Positions 9,801-17,566 of a stretch of 64,000 bases of DNA are shown here, piece by piece (the stretch's first letter is position 1; each line of letters opens with the position of its first letter). This DNA is from Mucilaginibacter ginsenosidivorax (lineage in GTDB: Bacteria > Bacteroidota > Bacteroidia > Sphingobacteriales > Sphingobacteriaceae). A model generated the notes under the pieces. That model had not been told where the DNA came from, did not search any database, and saw only the letters and a list, made by a program, of their open reading frames with translations. The stretch covers positions 310,001 through 374,000 of the forward strand of contig NZ_CP042437.1 of the NCBI RefSeq assembly GCF_007971525.1. Reading direction: 5' to 3'. Both the position numbers and the translations under genes were made by a program.

Positions 9801-10104
9801 TGAGCAGCATACCAACGTGCCCTCATTTACTTACCCGACAGACAGCTCGCGTGACCAGTTTTATAACCAGTCATCGGTTAACGTTGAAAAAGGCGACCAT
9901 ATCCGGTTGCAGGACGTCCGCCTTGCTTACGAACCCGGAGAAAAACAGTTACGGCGCTTTGCCATTAAACACCTGCAGGTGTACCTGTATGCGGCTAACC
10001 TCGGCATTATCTGGAAGGCGACCAAAACATCGCTGGACCCGGATTACCCTTACAGTATCAAACCTGCCCGAACTATAGCGATTGGTTTAAGTGGAAATTT
10101 TTAA
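6895..10104 (+). CDS. SusC/RagA-family TonB-dependent outer-membrane receptor
   Basis: The protein has 1069 residues. A signal peptide (about 1-24) is followed by a carboxypeptidase-regulatory-like domain (about 25-100; ISGQVQDPGGRPIADVWVSV) and a TonB plug with the SusC-family stretch GVRASNGVIVITTKKG near residues 215-230. A long beta barrel follows and ends in an aromatic residue (GLSGNF). SusC proteins import large ligands through the outer membrane together with a SusD lipoprotein, here the next gene 9 bp downstream. The ligand is unknown; no glycosidase or sulfatase gene is nearby, so a peptide is as likely as a glycan. It seems co-transcribed with the TlpA-like gene. Confidence 0.95.
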   Translation: MTYLYKILCGAWLCCLLQVCAHAQGISGQVQDPGGRPIADVWVSVKSKQLQATTGADGRFTIAAQAHDTLTFTKAGYLPKTVLMHGEHEFKITMRLALQQMDEIKIVSNGYKSIPLENATGSYEQVGKELLNRSPGTNVLARLDGVSSILFDRRTGHEGEPGIRGRSTLFANASPLVILDNFPYEGDLNNLNPNDVDGITILKDASAAAIWGVRASNGVIVITTKKGLKNKPLAIGFNASVTVAAKPDAFYLPQMSPSDFIGVEKQLFAQGFYNDDEQSVTHTNLSPAVEVLIAQRDGQITAGQADQQLGVFAGHDLRNDLQKYWYHQAVNQQYALNLSGGTERVTYYFSAGYDHNLDALQGNYRRLNLRSDNNFTLGTKLKLDAGVYFTDSKTMAGRNDPSTLVSADGKQLYPYARLADDRGNALPVALDYRQSFTDASKANGFLDWSYTPLSDYRNTDNHSDQLNLLLNTALHYTIGGGLEAEVRYQLEAAQNNGTLLYGQDSYYARNVVNRYTQTAADGSLTRPVPAGGIMNSSDSRFQSNNLRVQLNYRKAWEQHQLTALAGYEYRNDQTTTRNFRDYGYNADIGQGMPVDYTTSFALANQSYQGVSTIPYGNNFGSFRNYNLSWYGNLAYAYGNRYSVSASARRDESNLFGVNANQKGVPLYSAGLAWTASNEAFYHLTWLPYLKIRLTYGYSGNVDNTLSAEAAIRYIGTSNIGHLTYASVANPPNPDLGWEKTGILNAAVDFTVAGGILSGSVEAYSKKGHDLIGFRQADQTTGVLNPATNLFQYKGNVAAMKGKGIELNLHAHILRRVFGWQTDLLFNYARNTVTSYDQTSNLGYNYVATGITVSPLEGKPLYSILTYKWAGLDPQTGNPRGYIHGVISSDAAAIIDKTTVDELQYSGPAVPPAYGNLRNTFSYRGWSVSANLSYRFGYYWTRYGIAYDALAFSRSNQSNDYASRWQKAGDEQHTNVPSFTYPTDSSRDQFYNQSSVNVEKGDHIRLQDVRLAYEPGEKQLRRFAIKHLQVYLYAANLGIIWKATKTSLDPDYPYSIKPARTIAIGLSGNF

Positions 10105-10113
10105 TATGAACAG

Positions 10114-11526
10114 ATGAAAAGAAGGATTACCGATATGAAAAAGGGAGCAGTTGCCGGGCTTCGGACCGGCCTGCGAAACGGCTCCCGCGCAGCGTTGCTA
10201 TACGCCCTACCAGGGCTGTTGCTGCTGCTATTTTCCTGTAAAAAACAGTTGGATATCAAACCGTCGTTAAGTTTGCAAGTACCTGTTACCACTGCAGATT
10301 TCCAGGCGATACTGGATAACAATAACGTACTTACACAGGTATGGCCATACGCAGGTACTGACGGGGCCGATGACGGATTTATTACGGATATTACCTGGGC
10401 CTCGGTTTCGGTGACCAACCGTAATGCTTATACCTGGGAGAAAGAAGTATTTAACGACTTACCGCGGAACGACTGGTCGCTGCCCTACACCGCGGTATTT
10501 TATGCCAACCTGGCACTGGACGGTTCGGCGAAATACGGCGACAACGGCGACACCTGGCGCAATGTGCGCGGGCAGGCCGCTTTTTATCGGGGCTATTCCT
10601 ATTACCAGCTGGCCCAGGAATTTTGCAAGCCTTATGACCCGGCGACAGCAGCAACTGACGCGGGGTTGGTGTTGCGGGCGTCAGCCGATTTGAATATCAA
10701 ATCAGTACGGTCGACCGTTTCGGCGACTTACCAGCAGATACTCCATGACCTGACCTTTGCGGCAGCAAACCTGCCTATAGATGTAGCGGCGAAAACCCGG
10801 CCGGGGAAGCAGGCAGCTTATGCCATGCTGGCCAGGACCTACCTGGTGACCGGTGATTATGAAAAGGCCAACACCTATGCAGATTCCAGCATACGTTTAA
10901 ATGGTAAGCTGATGAATTATAACCTGCTGACCGCGGGAAGTTCCGCCTCATTTAAGCGATTTAACGACGAGGTAATTTTTCATACCGTACTGGCGTCTGC
11001 CCCTGTTTTGCTTTCGCCAAGATACCTGATCGATACGACGCTTTATAGTTCTTACGAGACCGGCGACCTCAGGAAGCCGTTATTTTTCAAAAAGGCAGCC
11101 ACCAGGCCGTATTACAATTTTAACGGGAGCTATGACGGGACAACCGCCTTATTCAACGGGCCTGCAACGGACGAAATATACCTGATCAGGGCGGAGACGG
11201 CGGCAAGGCTCGGAAATCCGGCAGCAGCCCTGACCGACCTGAATTTACTGCGAAAAAACAGGTATTCGGCATCCTCTTATGTTCCGCTGACTTCGAACGA
11301 TGCACGGCAGGTTTTAGGATGGGTTTTACAGGAAAGGAGAAAGGAGCTTGTGTTAAGGGGGCAGCGCTGGTCGGACCTGCGGCGACTGAACAAAGAACCC
11401 GCATACCAGAAGACATTGGTGAAAATCATTAACGGGACGCGCTATGAGCTGCCTCCGGGTGACAGCCGGTATACCTGGCCTATTCCTGCGTCGGTGGTGG
11501 CGGAAACCGGGATCCCACAAAATTAA
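10114..11526 (+). CDS. SusD/RagB-family nutrient-binding lipoprotein
   Basis: The protein has 470 residues. A lipobox LLLLLFSC places the lipidated cysteine at about residue 42, so an ATG at 10135 could be the real start. The TPR-rich SusD fold is seen in the segments AAFYRGYSYYQLAQEFCKPYDP, GKQAAYAMLARTYLVTGDYEKANTYAD and, at the C-terminus, ERRKELVLRGQRWSDLRRLN, a hallmark of the family, with a closing YTWPIP motif. It forms the lid of the SusC receptor encoded just upstream. At its end lies a hairpin that serves the opposite strand. Confidence 0.93.
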   Translation: MKRRITDMKKGAVAGLRTGLRNGSRAALLYALPGLLLLLFSCKKQLDIKPSLSLQVPVTTADFQAILDNNNVLTQVWPYAGTDGADDGFITDITWASVSVTNRNAYTWEKEVFNDLPRNDWSLPYTAVFYANLALDGSAKYGDNGDTWRNVRGQAAFYRGYSYYQLAQEFCKPYDPATAATDAGLVLRASADLNIKSVRSTVSATYQQILHDLTFAAANLPIDVAAKTRPGKQAAYAMLARTYLVTGDYEKANTYADSSIRLNGKLMNYNLLTAGSSASFKRFNDEVIFHTVLASAPVLLSPRYLIDTTLYSSYETGDLRKPLFFKKAATRPYYNFNGSYDGTTALFNGPATDEIYLIRAETAARLGNPAAALTDLNLLRKNRYSASSYVPLTSNDARQVLGWVLQERRKELVLRGQRWSDLRRLNKEPAYQKTLVKIINGTRYELPPGDSRYTWPIPASVVAETGIPQN

Positions 11527-11553
11527 AAAACGGGAGGCCCGATGGACCTCCCG
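11525..11553 (-). terminator. rho-independent terminator of the DUF6520/MauE operon
   Basis: CGGGAGG (11531-11537) pairs with CCTCCCG (11547-11553) around a nine-base loop. Read on the minus strand the stem is followed by a run of six T. It therefore ends transcription coming from the DUF6520 gene, and touches the stop codon of the convergent SusD gene. Confidence 0.8.
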
Positions 11554-11575
11554 CCGAGAGGAAGATAATCTAAAA

Positions 11576-11872
11576 TTAGTTCTTTAAATCTTCCTGGTCG
11601 ATAGCCGATAAATCGGGCTGATTGGTGTGCAAGGGATTGGCCGGTGCCAGGATAGCGCAACGATTGTTGCTACCAGAGCAGCCTGCGGGTTCGCCGGCCA
11701 CCTGGGTGTACTTGGTGCCATCGCTGATCTGGGCCTGGGTGCCGTTGAACTGCCACCACACATCGGTGGTTTTGGCCGGTTTGTGCGCAGCATGGTGTGC
11801 GTTGGTGGCGAATGCGCCGCCGATCCCTAAAACGAAGGCAAGGGCGATCATGCTTCCTTTAATTGATTTCAT
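11576..11872 (-). CDS. DUF6520-family small exported protein
   Basis: Translation most likely starts at the ATG at 11872, giving 98 residues; a longer open frame upstream has no protein-like character. The N-terminus MKSIKGSMIALAFVLGIGG is a signal peptide. The mature part has the DUF6520 pattern: WWQFNG, a TKYTQVAG segment, and the cysteine pair in CSGSNNRCAI, probably a disulfide. The family is restricted to Bacteroidota and has no known function. It is the last gene before a terminator, after the MauE-like gene on the same strand. Its disulfide and the nearby MauE and TlpA proteins suggest a shared redox context, which is inference. Confidence 0.75.
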   Translation of the reverse strand: MKSIKGSMIALAFVLGIGGAFATNAHHAAHKPAKTTDVWWQFNGTQAQISDGTKYTQVAGEPAGCSGSNNRCAILAPANPLHTNQPDLSAIDQEDLKN

Positions 11873-11975
11873 GGTACTGACCGCTGTTTTTGCTAAAAAG
11901 CGGACGAAAAACTTTAATTGAGTAATGGTGCCTACTCTGTTCTGCGGGTTTTCGGCGTTCCCCCGTTTGGCATTA

Positions 11976-12413
11976 TCAAGGTGAGGCCGGTGGTTTGGCA
12001 GCCTGGTTGTCGGTAAGGTGCAGGGCAATGGCGGTAATAGCGGCAAGGATAAAAGCCCAGTTAAATGCGAGGTGAACATTCCAGGACATGCGATTGAGTA
12101 TGCCGCCGCAGGAACAAGGGACTTCGTCCCAGAAATGCAACAGGGCCAAAGAAATATATACAGTAAACACCGCAAGCAGGCAGGCAGATGAAATAAGGGC
12201 TATCAAACGCCAGCGGGGAATACAAAGCAGCAATGCCAGTGCTAGCTCCAGGGCGGGCAACAGGTATAGCAGCAAATCCGCAAACCAATGTGGAAATGGC
12301 TGAAGGTAAAGCTGCAGGCGAAACCTACCAATGTCAAGCAGCTTACTTGCGGCAGCATAGGTGAATAAGAGGATCAGTAAAAGTGGTACGGTGAATTTGA
12401 TCAGTGCCTTCAT
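11976..12413 (-). CDS. MauE/DoxX-like integral membrane protein
   Basis: The protein has 145 residues and four predicted membrane helices (about 8-24, 46-66, 72-94 and 112-132). The LLDIGRFRLQL and PALELALALLL segments and the CSCGG motif after the third helix match the MauE/DoxX-like family. MauE helps to form disulfides in methylamine dehydrogenase; relatives in Bacteroidota are thought to act as membrane partners in disulfide exchange. It lies upstream of the DUF6520 gene on the minus strand and diverges from lanB with 86 bp between, so a shared divergent promoter region is possible. Confidence 0.8.
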   Translation of the reverse strand: MKALIKFTVPLLLILLFTYAAASKLLDIGRFRLQLYLQPFPHWFADLLLYLLPALELALALLLCIPRWRLIALISSACLLAVFTVYISLALLHFWDEVPCSCGGILNRMSWNVHLAFNWAFILAAITAIALHLTDNQAAKPPASP

Positions 12414-12499
12414 AAAGAATCAGTTTGCTGAAACAAAGTAAGCGGGACTGAAAATGGTAAAACAGTGGTATATGGGTATATACCCTGGCAACAACGCAT

Positions 12500-15400
12500 A
12501 TGGACGAGAAAATCAAATACAAGTTTACCGGGAAGGTATTTTTAAGAACACCGTTCTATAGCCCGGATCAATATTCATTGGATAACCTGCCGGCTATTTT
12601 GAGCCGGCAGGATTTCAGGAACGCGATCTGGCTGGCGAGCCCGGCATTTTACAGGGCGCTTGAAAAACAAGAATTTGACTGGGAGCGGCTGAGTAAAAAA
12701 GAGCGCTTTTCCCTGTTCAAATATTTTAACCGGATGTGCTTTCGCGCCACGCCTTTCGGGGCCTTCGCAGCGTTTACCCTCGCTAACTGGGCTGATTGCC
12801 GTCAGGTGAGACTGGTGGAGGCGGGCAAGTCGGTACTTCACTTACTCCCTTCCCGGGAATTACTGGCGCATGTACCCAATGAACTTAAAAATGTGGGGGA
12901 TTTCGAAGTCAGCCTTAACCCTACACTTTTACGGACCGGAGAATCACTCAGTTTTGTTCAGTCTAAAACTGATGAAAAGGGCAAATATCGTTTTACGCTG
13001 AACAGCATCGCAGCAGAAAGGCTCAACCTGATCCTTGCAAAACCTGCGGCCGGCAAGCCGCTTTACCGGTCCGATATCGTTAACCAGATCAGCCAGGTTA
13101 CCAGCTGCAACCCCGATGAAGCCACGCAATATTTTAACTTTTTGCAAAATGAGCAATTCTACCTGACCGCACTTGACGGACAGTTAATCGAGCCGCAGCG
13201 GGGTCATGGCATATTGCCTGACGAACAATGGGCATCCCTGAAAAACATACGTTTATCGGAGGCACCACCGATCGCGCAGACCGGTGCAGCGCTGCAGGAA
13301 TCTGCTATAGGGACGGGTGATTTCCGGGGACAGTTATTTTATGCGGGCTTAGAAAGGGCGGTGCAGGACGGCGGCGTAGATATCGCTTTACAATCAGAAT
13401 TAACAGCCGCAATTGCGTTATTGAGCAAAATCATCATACCCTTTTCCACCCCTGCGATGAAAAATTTTTCGGCAGCCTTTAAAAACAGGTTTGAGGGGCA
13501 GAAAGTCAACCTGCTCCAGGCGCTCGACCCTGATTATGGTATAGGCTACGACAACCTTCCTGCGGGCACCAAGGCCGGCGGGCTTTTAGCCGGGGTAGCG
13601 TTTCCCGGGCGAGGTGAGCCGACCAAGCGCATTGACTGGACGCCGGTACATCAATTATTTCTAAAAACCTGGCAGCGGCGGCCGCCCTCTACCCCTTTCG
13701 CTCCGCTGACCATTCATGACGACGATGTTTCCGGGTTAGGTGATCTTGCGGGAAATTCGAAATTACCGCCGTCGATCTCTATGTTATTTACAAAATCTGC
13801 TGACAAGCTTGTTCTTGAAAATAACGGCGGGGCTACAGCGACGGCATTAACCGCCCGCTTTAACGTATTCAGCGAAGAAGCAAATAAGCTTTGCCAGGAA
13901 ATAGCGAAAGCCGAGGCGATGGCAAACCCCGACGTCCTATTCGCGGAAATCCACCAGCTTTCTGACATCCATGTAGATAACATTAACCGGCGTAAACCAG
14001 TTTACGACCATATTATCCACATCAATACCTTTCCTGGTAATACCGGCCAGCAACAGATCAGGCTTGACGACCTGCAGGTTTCGATCCAGGGCGATGACAT
14101 CCTGCTCGAATCGGTCAGCCTTCAAAAAAGAGTGATACCCCGGTTACCAACCGCGTATAATTTCAATCACAATGAACTGGCGATTTTCCGCTTTTTATGC
14201 GACCTGCAATACCAGGGACTGCAGGCCAACCTGACATTTAACCTGGAACAAATTTTCCCCGGGCTTGATTTTTACCCAAGGGTAGAATACCGGGGTATGG
14301 TCATCAGCCTGGCTAAATGGCGGCTTCAAAATCAAGATATTGCGGGCTTAATCACCGCACCATCCATCGGTAAACTGCACATTATGCGCCAACAACGGGG
14401 AATACCTGCCCTGGTATCGATGGGGATGAGCGACCAGAAACTGGTGTTTGATCTATCCTGTGATGCGGAAGCTTTGTTTTTTATGGATTGTCTTAAAGAA
14501 CAACAAAACATTTTAATCACTGAATACCTGGCGCCAGACCGTTCGGTGACTGCCGGAAAAAACAGACTGGCCGGACAATTCGTTGCAGTGCTTACCAGAG
14601 CTGACCGCATTTATAACGGAATTGCCATTGAGAACAGTCCAAAGGGGAATGCATTGGACAGGTCATTCCCTCCCGGAAGCCAGTGGGTATACTTTAAAAT
14701 CTACTGTAACGAAGAAACAGCTGATACGATATTGTTAAAACTTATTGGCAAACTCAACCAGGCAGCGAAAGCTAAAATAGCGCTGTGGTTCTTTATCCGG
14801 TATTATGATCCGGAAAGCCACATCCGCCTGCGAATCCGCACCGATATTTCAAATTATGGGGAAGTGGTCAAAATAATCTCGGGAATAATTGGCCATAAGT
14901 CCATTAAAGGTTTTGTGCGGGATGTGAAGCAGGACACCTACGTTCGTGAAGTCGAAAGGTATAGTGAATCTTTAATGGAAAATGTTGAACACTGTTTTCA
15001 TACCGGCAGTGAACTTGCCGTGGACTGGATATTCCAAAAGATAAAGTCCGAAGCCCCCAATGGATTTGACATGGCTGTTTTCAGATTAGTCTATCAAATG
15101 GCCGCCAGGTTCACCAAGGGAAGCGCTTCCCTTTCCGAATTTTTCAAGCAAAGGGCAGAAAGCTTTATTGCAGAATTCGGAGACACCAGGAACTTCCGCC
15201 TGGACCTGGACCGAAAATACAGGATGGTTGCGAGGGAACTGGAGGCAGCACTTGAACACCTGGCGGCAGACAAAAAAACAAAGGACATGGCAGCAGAAAC
15301 AGTTTTCCTGGAATCGGTCGAAAATCTCGCGAAAGGCTCAGCAGCATGGCCAGATGGGAAAAGGCTGAATTTATTGGCGGACCTGATCCATATGCAGGTA

Positions 15401-15502
15401 AACAGGCTATACCCTGGTCAGCAACGCAGGCATGAATTACTGATCTGTTTTTGCTTATCTAAATATTCCTCATCCCTGGTTTTGAGGGGTGTGGGGTGTT
15501 AA
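12500..15502 (+). CDS. lanB: class I lanthipeptide dehydratase, one-chain LanB
   Basis: The 1000-residue protein has the full LanB layout: an N-terminal glutamylation domain containing FNRMCFRATPFGAFAAF (about 76-92), a central part, and a C-terminal SpaB_C elimination domain from about residue 725 (WVYFKIYC; WFFIRYYDPESHIRLRIR). LanB enzymes transfer glutamate from glutamyl-tRNA to Ser and Thr of a precursor and then eliminate it to give dehydroalanine and dehydrobutyrine. Unlike the split dehydratases reported from some Bacteroidota, both domains are in one chain. A precursor gene lies 1.9 kb downstream. No LanC cyclase is found in the window. Its end overlaps the convergent LytTR gene by 4 bp. 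Confidence 0.92.
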   Translation: MDEKIKYKFTGKVFLRTPFYSPDQYSLDNLPAILSRQDFRNAIWLASPAFYRALEKQEFDWERLSKKERFSLFKYFNRMCFRATPFGAFAAFTLANWADCRQVRLVEAGKSVLHLLPSRELLAHVPNELKNVGDFEVSLNPTLLRTGESLSFVQSKTDEKGKYRFTLNSIAAERLNLILAKPAAGKPLYRSDIVNQISQVTSCNPDEATQYFNFLQNEQFYLTALDGQLIEPQRGHGILPDEQWASLKNIRLSEAPPIAQTGAALQESAIGTGDFRGQLFYAGLERAVQDGGVDIALQSELTAAIALLSKIIIPFSTPAMKNFSAAFKNRFEGQKVNLLQALDPDYGIGYDNLPAGTKAGGLLAGVAFPGRGEPTKRIDWTPVHQLFLKTWQRRPPSTPFAPLTIHDDDVSGLGDLAGNSKLPPSISMLFTKSADKLVLENNGGATATALTARFNVFSEEANKLCQEIAKAEAMANPDVLFAEIHQLSDIHVDNINRRKPVYDHIIHINTFPGNTGQQQIRLDDLQVSIQGDDILLESVSLQKRVIPRLPTAYNFNHNELAIFRFLCDLQYQGLQANLTFNLEQIFPGLDFYPRVEYRGMVISLAKWRLQNQDIAGLITAPSIGKLHIMRQQRGIPALVSMGMSDQKLVFDLSCDAEALFFMDCLKEQQNILITEYLAPDRSVTAGKNRLAGQFVAVLTRADRIYNGIAIENSPKGNALDRSFPPGSQWVYFKIYCNEETADTILLKLIGKLNQAAKAKIALWFFIRYYDPESHIRLRIRTDISNYGEVVKIISGIIGHKSIKGFVRDVKQDTYVREVERYSESLMENVEHCFHTGSELAVDWIFQKIKSEAPNGFDMAVFRLVYQMAARFTKGSASLSEFFKQRAESFIAEFGDTRNFRLDLDRKYRMVARELEAALEHLAADKKTKDMAAETVFLESVENLAKGSAAWPDGKRLNLLADLIHMQVNRLYPGQQRRHELLICFCLSKYSSSLVLRGVGC

Positions 15503-16233
15503 TTATCTGAAAGGCGCTTACTAATGAGGAATTCAGGTGCAAGGCGTTTCATAAACGCGGCCTCGTAAGCTTTTCCTATTGGAATTGTCCGGTCATTATG
15601 CAGCCTGACCTGTGATTTTTCGATTGCGCTGACCTGCTTTAAATTAACGATGTACGAGCGGTGGACCTGGCAGAAACCGACCGGAGGTAATTCTGAGAGG
15701 ATCTCTGCCAGTGTAAGGTAGGTTAATACCTTACCGGCAACCAGGTGAATTTCGATATAGTTGAGTGCCGCCACGATGTAAACAATTTCATCGGTAACGA
15801 CTTTGATGTATTTTTCCTTGGCATCTCCTTTTACAAAAAAGGAAGCCCGTTCTTTGACAGCATTTTGTTTATCTTGCCGTACAGTAATTACTTTTTGGAT
15901 AGCCTTGTAAAAACGGGCATATGATACCGGTTTTAATAAATAATCAATTGCCTTTAGTTCAAATGCTTCGACGCCAAATTCCCGGAAGGACGTGATGAAT
16001 ATGATACTCGTATCGCTGTTAACCAGCTCAGCAAGTTCTAACCCGGAAATGCCGGGCATATCTACATCTACCAGCAGCAGCATCGGGGCATTACCGCCGG
16101 ACAGGTTTGATAAAACACCTGCAGGATCGGTCGTCGCGCCGACCAGCGTCAATTCGGAGGTCATTTGTACGTATTGTTTCAGTATATTGACCGCATGAGG
16201 CTCGTCATCAATTATAAAAGTGGTGATCGTCAT
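15499..16233 (-). CDS. LytTR-family response regulator
   Basis: The protein has 244 residues. A receiver domain (about 1-120) contains IIDDEPH and the phosphoacceptor Asp56 in LLLVDVDMPGISGLELA, with the IDYLLKPVSYARF switch region. A LytTR DNA-binding domain (about 140-240) includes KYIKVVTDEIVYIVAALNYIEI and FCQVHRSYIVNLKQVSAIE. It overlaps the sensor kinase by 4 nt (ATGA), so the two are made together. Placed between lanB and the precursor gene, it probably controls the lanthipeptide locus. Its 3' end overlaps that of lanB in convergent order. Confidence 0.93.
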   Translation of the reverse strand: MTITTFIIDDEPHAVNILKQYVQMTSELTLVGATTDPAGVLSNLSGGNAPMLLLVDVDMPGISGLELAELVNSDTSIIFITSFREFGVEAFELKAIDYLLKPVSYARFYKAIQKVITVRQDKQNAVKERASFFVKGDAKEKYIKVVTDEIVYIVAALNYIEIHLVAGKVLTYLTLAEILSELPPVGFCQVHRSYIVNLKQVSAIEKSQVRLHNDRTIPIGKAYEAAFMKRLAPEFLISKRLSDN

Positions 16234-17303
16234 AATGTTATATTTAGGTCAGCTTCGAAGAACCCGTTGACCTCCCTGGTTAAAAGCGTATAATCCTGTC
16301 CGTATGTAAAATCAAGGCGGATGCGGATGTTTTCCAGCCCGGTACTTCGTAACCTTGCGTAGGAGGTTTTGGGTTTTGATTTGTTACGGGTCAAGAATTT
16401 CAGTTTACCGGGCTGATTTAACATCAGTTTAATCGTTGCCGGATAATCCCGAAAATTCCCATGTTTAAAAACGTTTTCAACGAGCGTAATCAATACCATA
16501 GGTATCAATCTCTGGTTAGCTACTTCCCCCGAAACCGAAAAATCGACCTTGTTATTGTGCTCAAAACGGGCCTGGCTGATCCGGATTAAATTATGGACCT
16601 GTTCAACTTCATCGGCCAATAAGATTTTGCCATCCTTATCGGTTTCTTCTATCCCATAGCGCATAATATCAGCCAGCAGAATGACATTTTGGGCAGCTTC
16701 CGGCGAATTATTGTAAACCAGGCTATGGATAAAATTCAGGGAGTTGAAGAGCAGATGCGGATTGATTTGCTGTTTCAACAAGGCGTTTTGTGAACGGGCC
16801 AGGCTGGCTTCGAGGGTGAGGTTATCGCGCGCGGCCATTAATTGTTTGATTTCGGCATCCTTAGCCTTTCGTTCGAAGACGGAGATATTTGAAGCTGCCC
16901 AAAATAGCGTGGCCAAGCCGGCAAAAAACAGGTTCCTGTTGAAGTCGAGCGCAATGAATTGCGTGATTTCCGAAAACATCAACCCATGTCCATTGCTATA
17001 TAAATGATCCAGCAGCAACTTAATCGCCAGGAATACCAGCGTTTCCAGGATAATAAGCAACAAAACCTTAAAAAACCTAGCCCTGGTCAAATGCTTTGTC
17101 CGGTTTAATATGATAATGTGCGTATAGAAAAGTAATACGTTTACCAAAAAATAGGAAAAATACCTCTCCAGATACAACTCTGAAATGGCAAAATAAACAG
17201 AAGATAGTTCATAAAAAATGTAAAAAATCCACCACATCAGGTGGTAGAAAACCACCCTGTACCTATAAAATTTAATAAAATCAACTTTCATTAAGAAGTT
17301 CAT
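16230..17303 (-). CDS. LytS-type membrane sensor histidine kinase
   Basis: The protein has 357 residues. Four hydrophobic helices fill the first 140 residues, followed by a coiled segment. The His_kinase domain has LKQQINPHLLFNSLNFIHSL near residue 180 with the phosphorylated His, and a compact ATPase part with PMVLITLVENVFKHGNF. The G boxes are short, as usual in this family, with STGLENIRIRL at the end. A second in-frame ATG at 17291 could be used instead. It diverges from the precursor peptide gene (85 bp between) and pairs with the overlapping LytTR regulator, suggesting that it senses a peptide or envelope signal at the cell surface. Confidence 0.9.
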   Translation of the reverse strand: MNFLMKVDFIKFYRYRVVFYHLMWWIFYIFYELSSVYFAISELYLERYFSYFLVNVLLFYTHIIILNRTKHLTRARFFKVLLLIILETLVFLAIKLLLDHLYSNGHGLMFSEITQFIALDFNRNLFFAGLATLFWAASNISVFERKAKDAEIKQLMAARDNLTLEASLARSQNALLKQQINPHLLFNSLNFIHSLVYNNSPEAAQNVILLADIMRYGIEETDKDGKILLADEVEQVHNLIRISQARFEHNNKVDFSVSGEVANQRLIPMVLITLVENVFKHGNFRDYPATIKLMLNQPGKLKFLTRNKSKPKTSYARLRSTGLENIRIRLDFTYGQDYTLLTREVNGFFEADLNITL

Positions 17304-17388
17304 TTTTGGTGTAATTTTTCAGGGGATTGATGTAATAAAAATATGCCTCTTCTTATAAAATATTAATATAGTAAAAAAAAATAATATT

Positions 17389-17544
17389 ATGAAAACCAAC
17401 AACATTAAATTACCCAAACAAACCGTAACACGTCGTTTTAACTTTGTTAACCATTCGCAAACCAACACAGTTCAAACTTCCAGCTCCAAAACCGATCCTA
17501 CAAACACGTGTACTACTTTATTTACCACAACGCATTACGTGTAA
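17389..17544 (+). CDS. lanA: class I lanthipeptide precursor peptide
   Basis: A 51-residue gene lies between the divergent sensor kinase and an unknown gene. The leader begins MKTNNIKLPKQTVTRRFNF, which fits the KLxLxKxT leader motif of Bacteroidota class I lanthipeptides. From residue 25 on the peptide holds 11 Thr, 3 Ser and a single Cys (Cys41 in TNTCTTLFTTTHYV). Such a core could be extensively dehydrated by the LanB encoded nearby, but could form at most one lanthionine ring. The upstream region is very A+T-rich. The next gene begins 22 nt after the stop, so both are probably on one transcript. No double-glycine site is evident. Confidence 0.8.
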   Translation: MKTNNIKLPKQTVTRRFNFVNHSQTNTVQTSSSKTDPTNTCTTLFTTTHYV

Positions 17545-17566
17545 CCAGACACCTTAAATAGCAATT

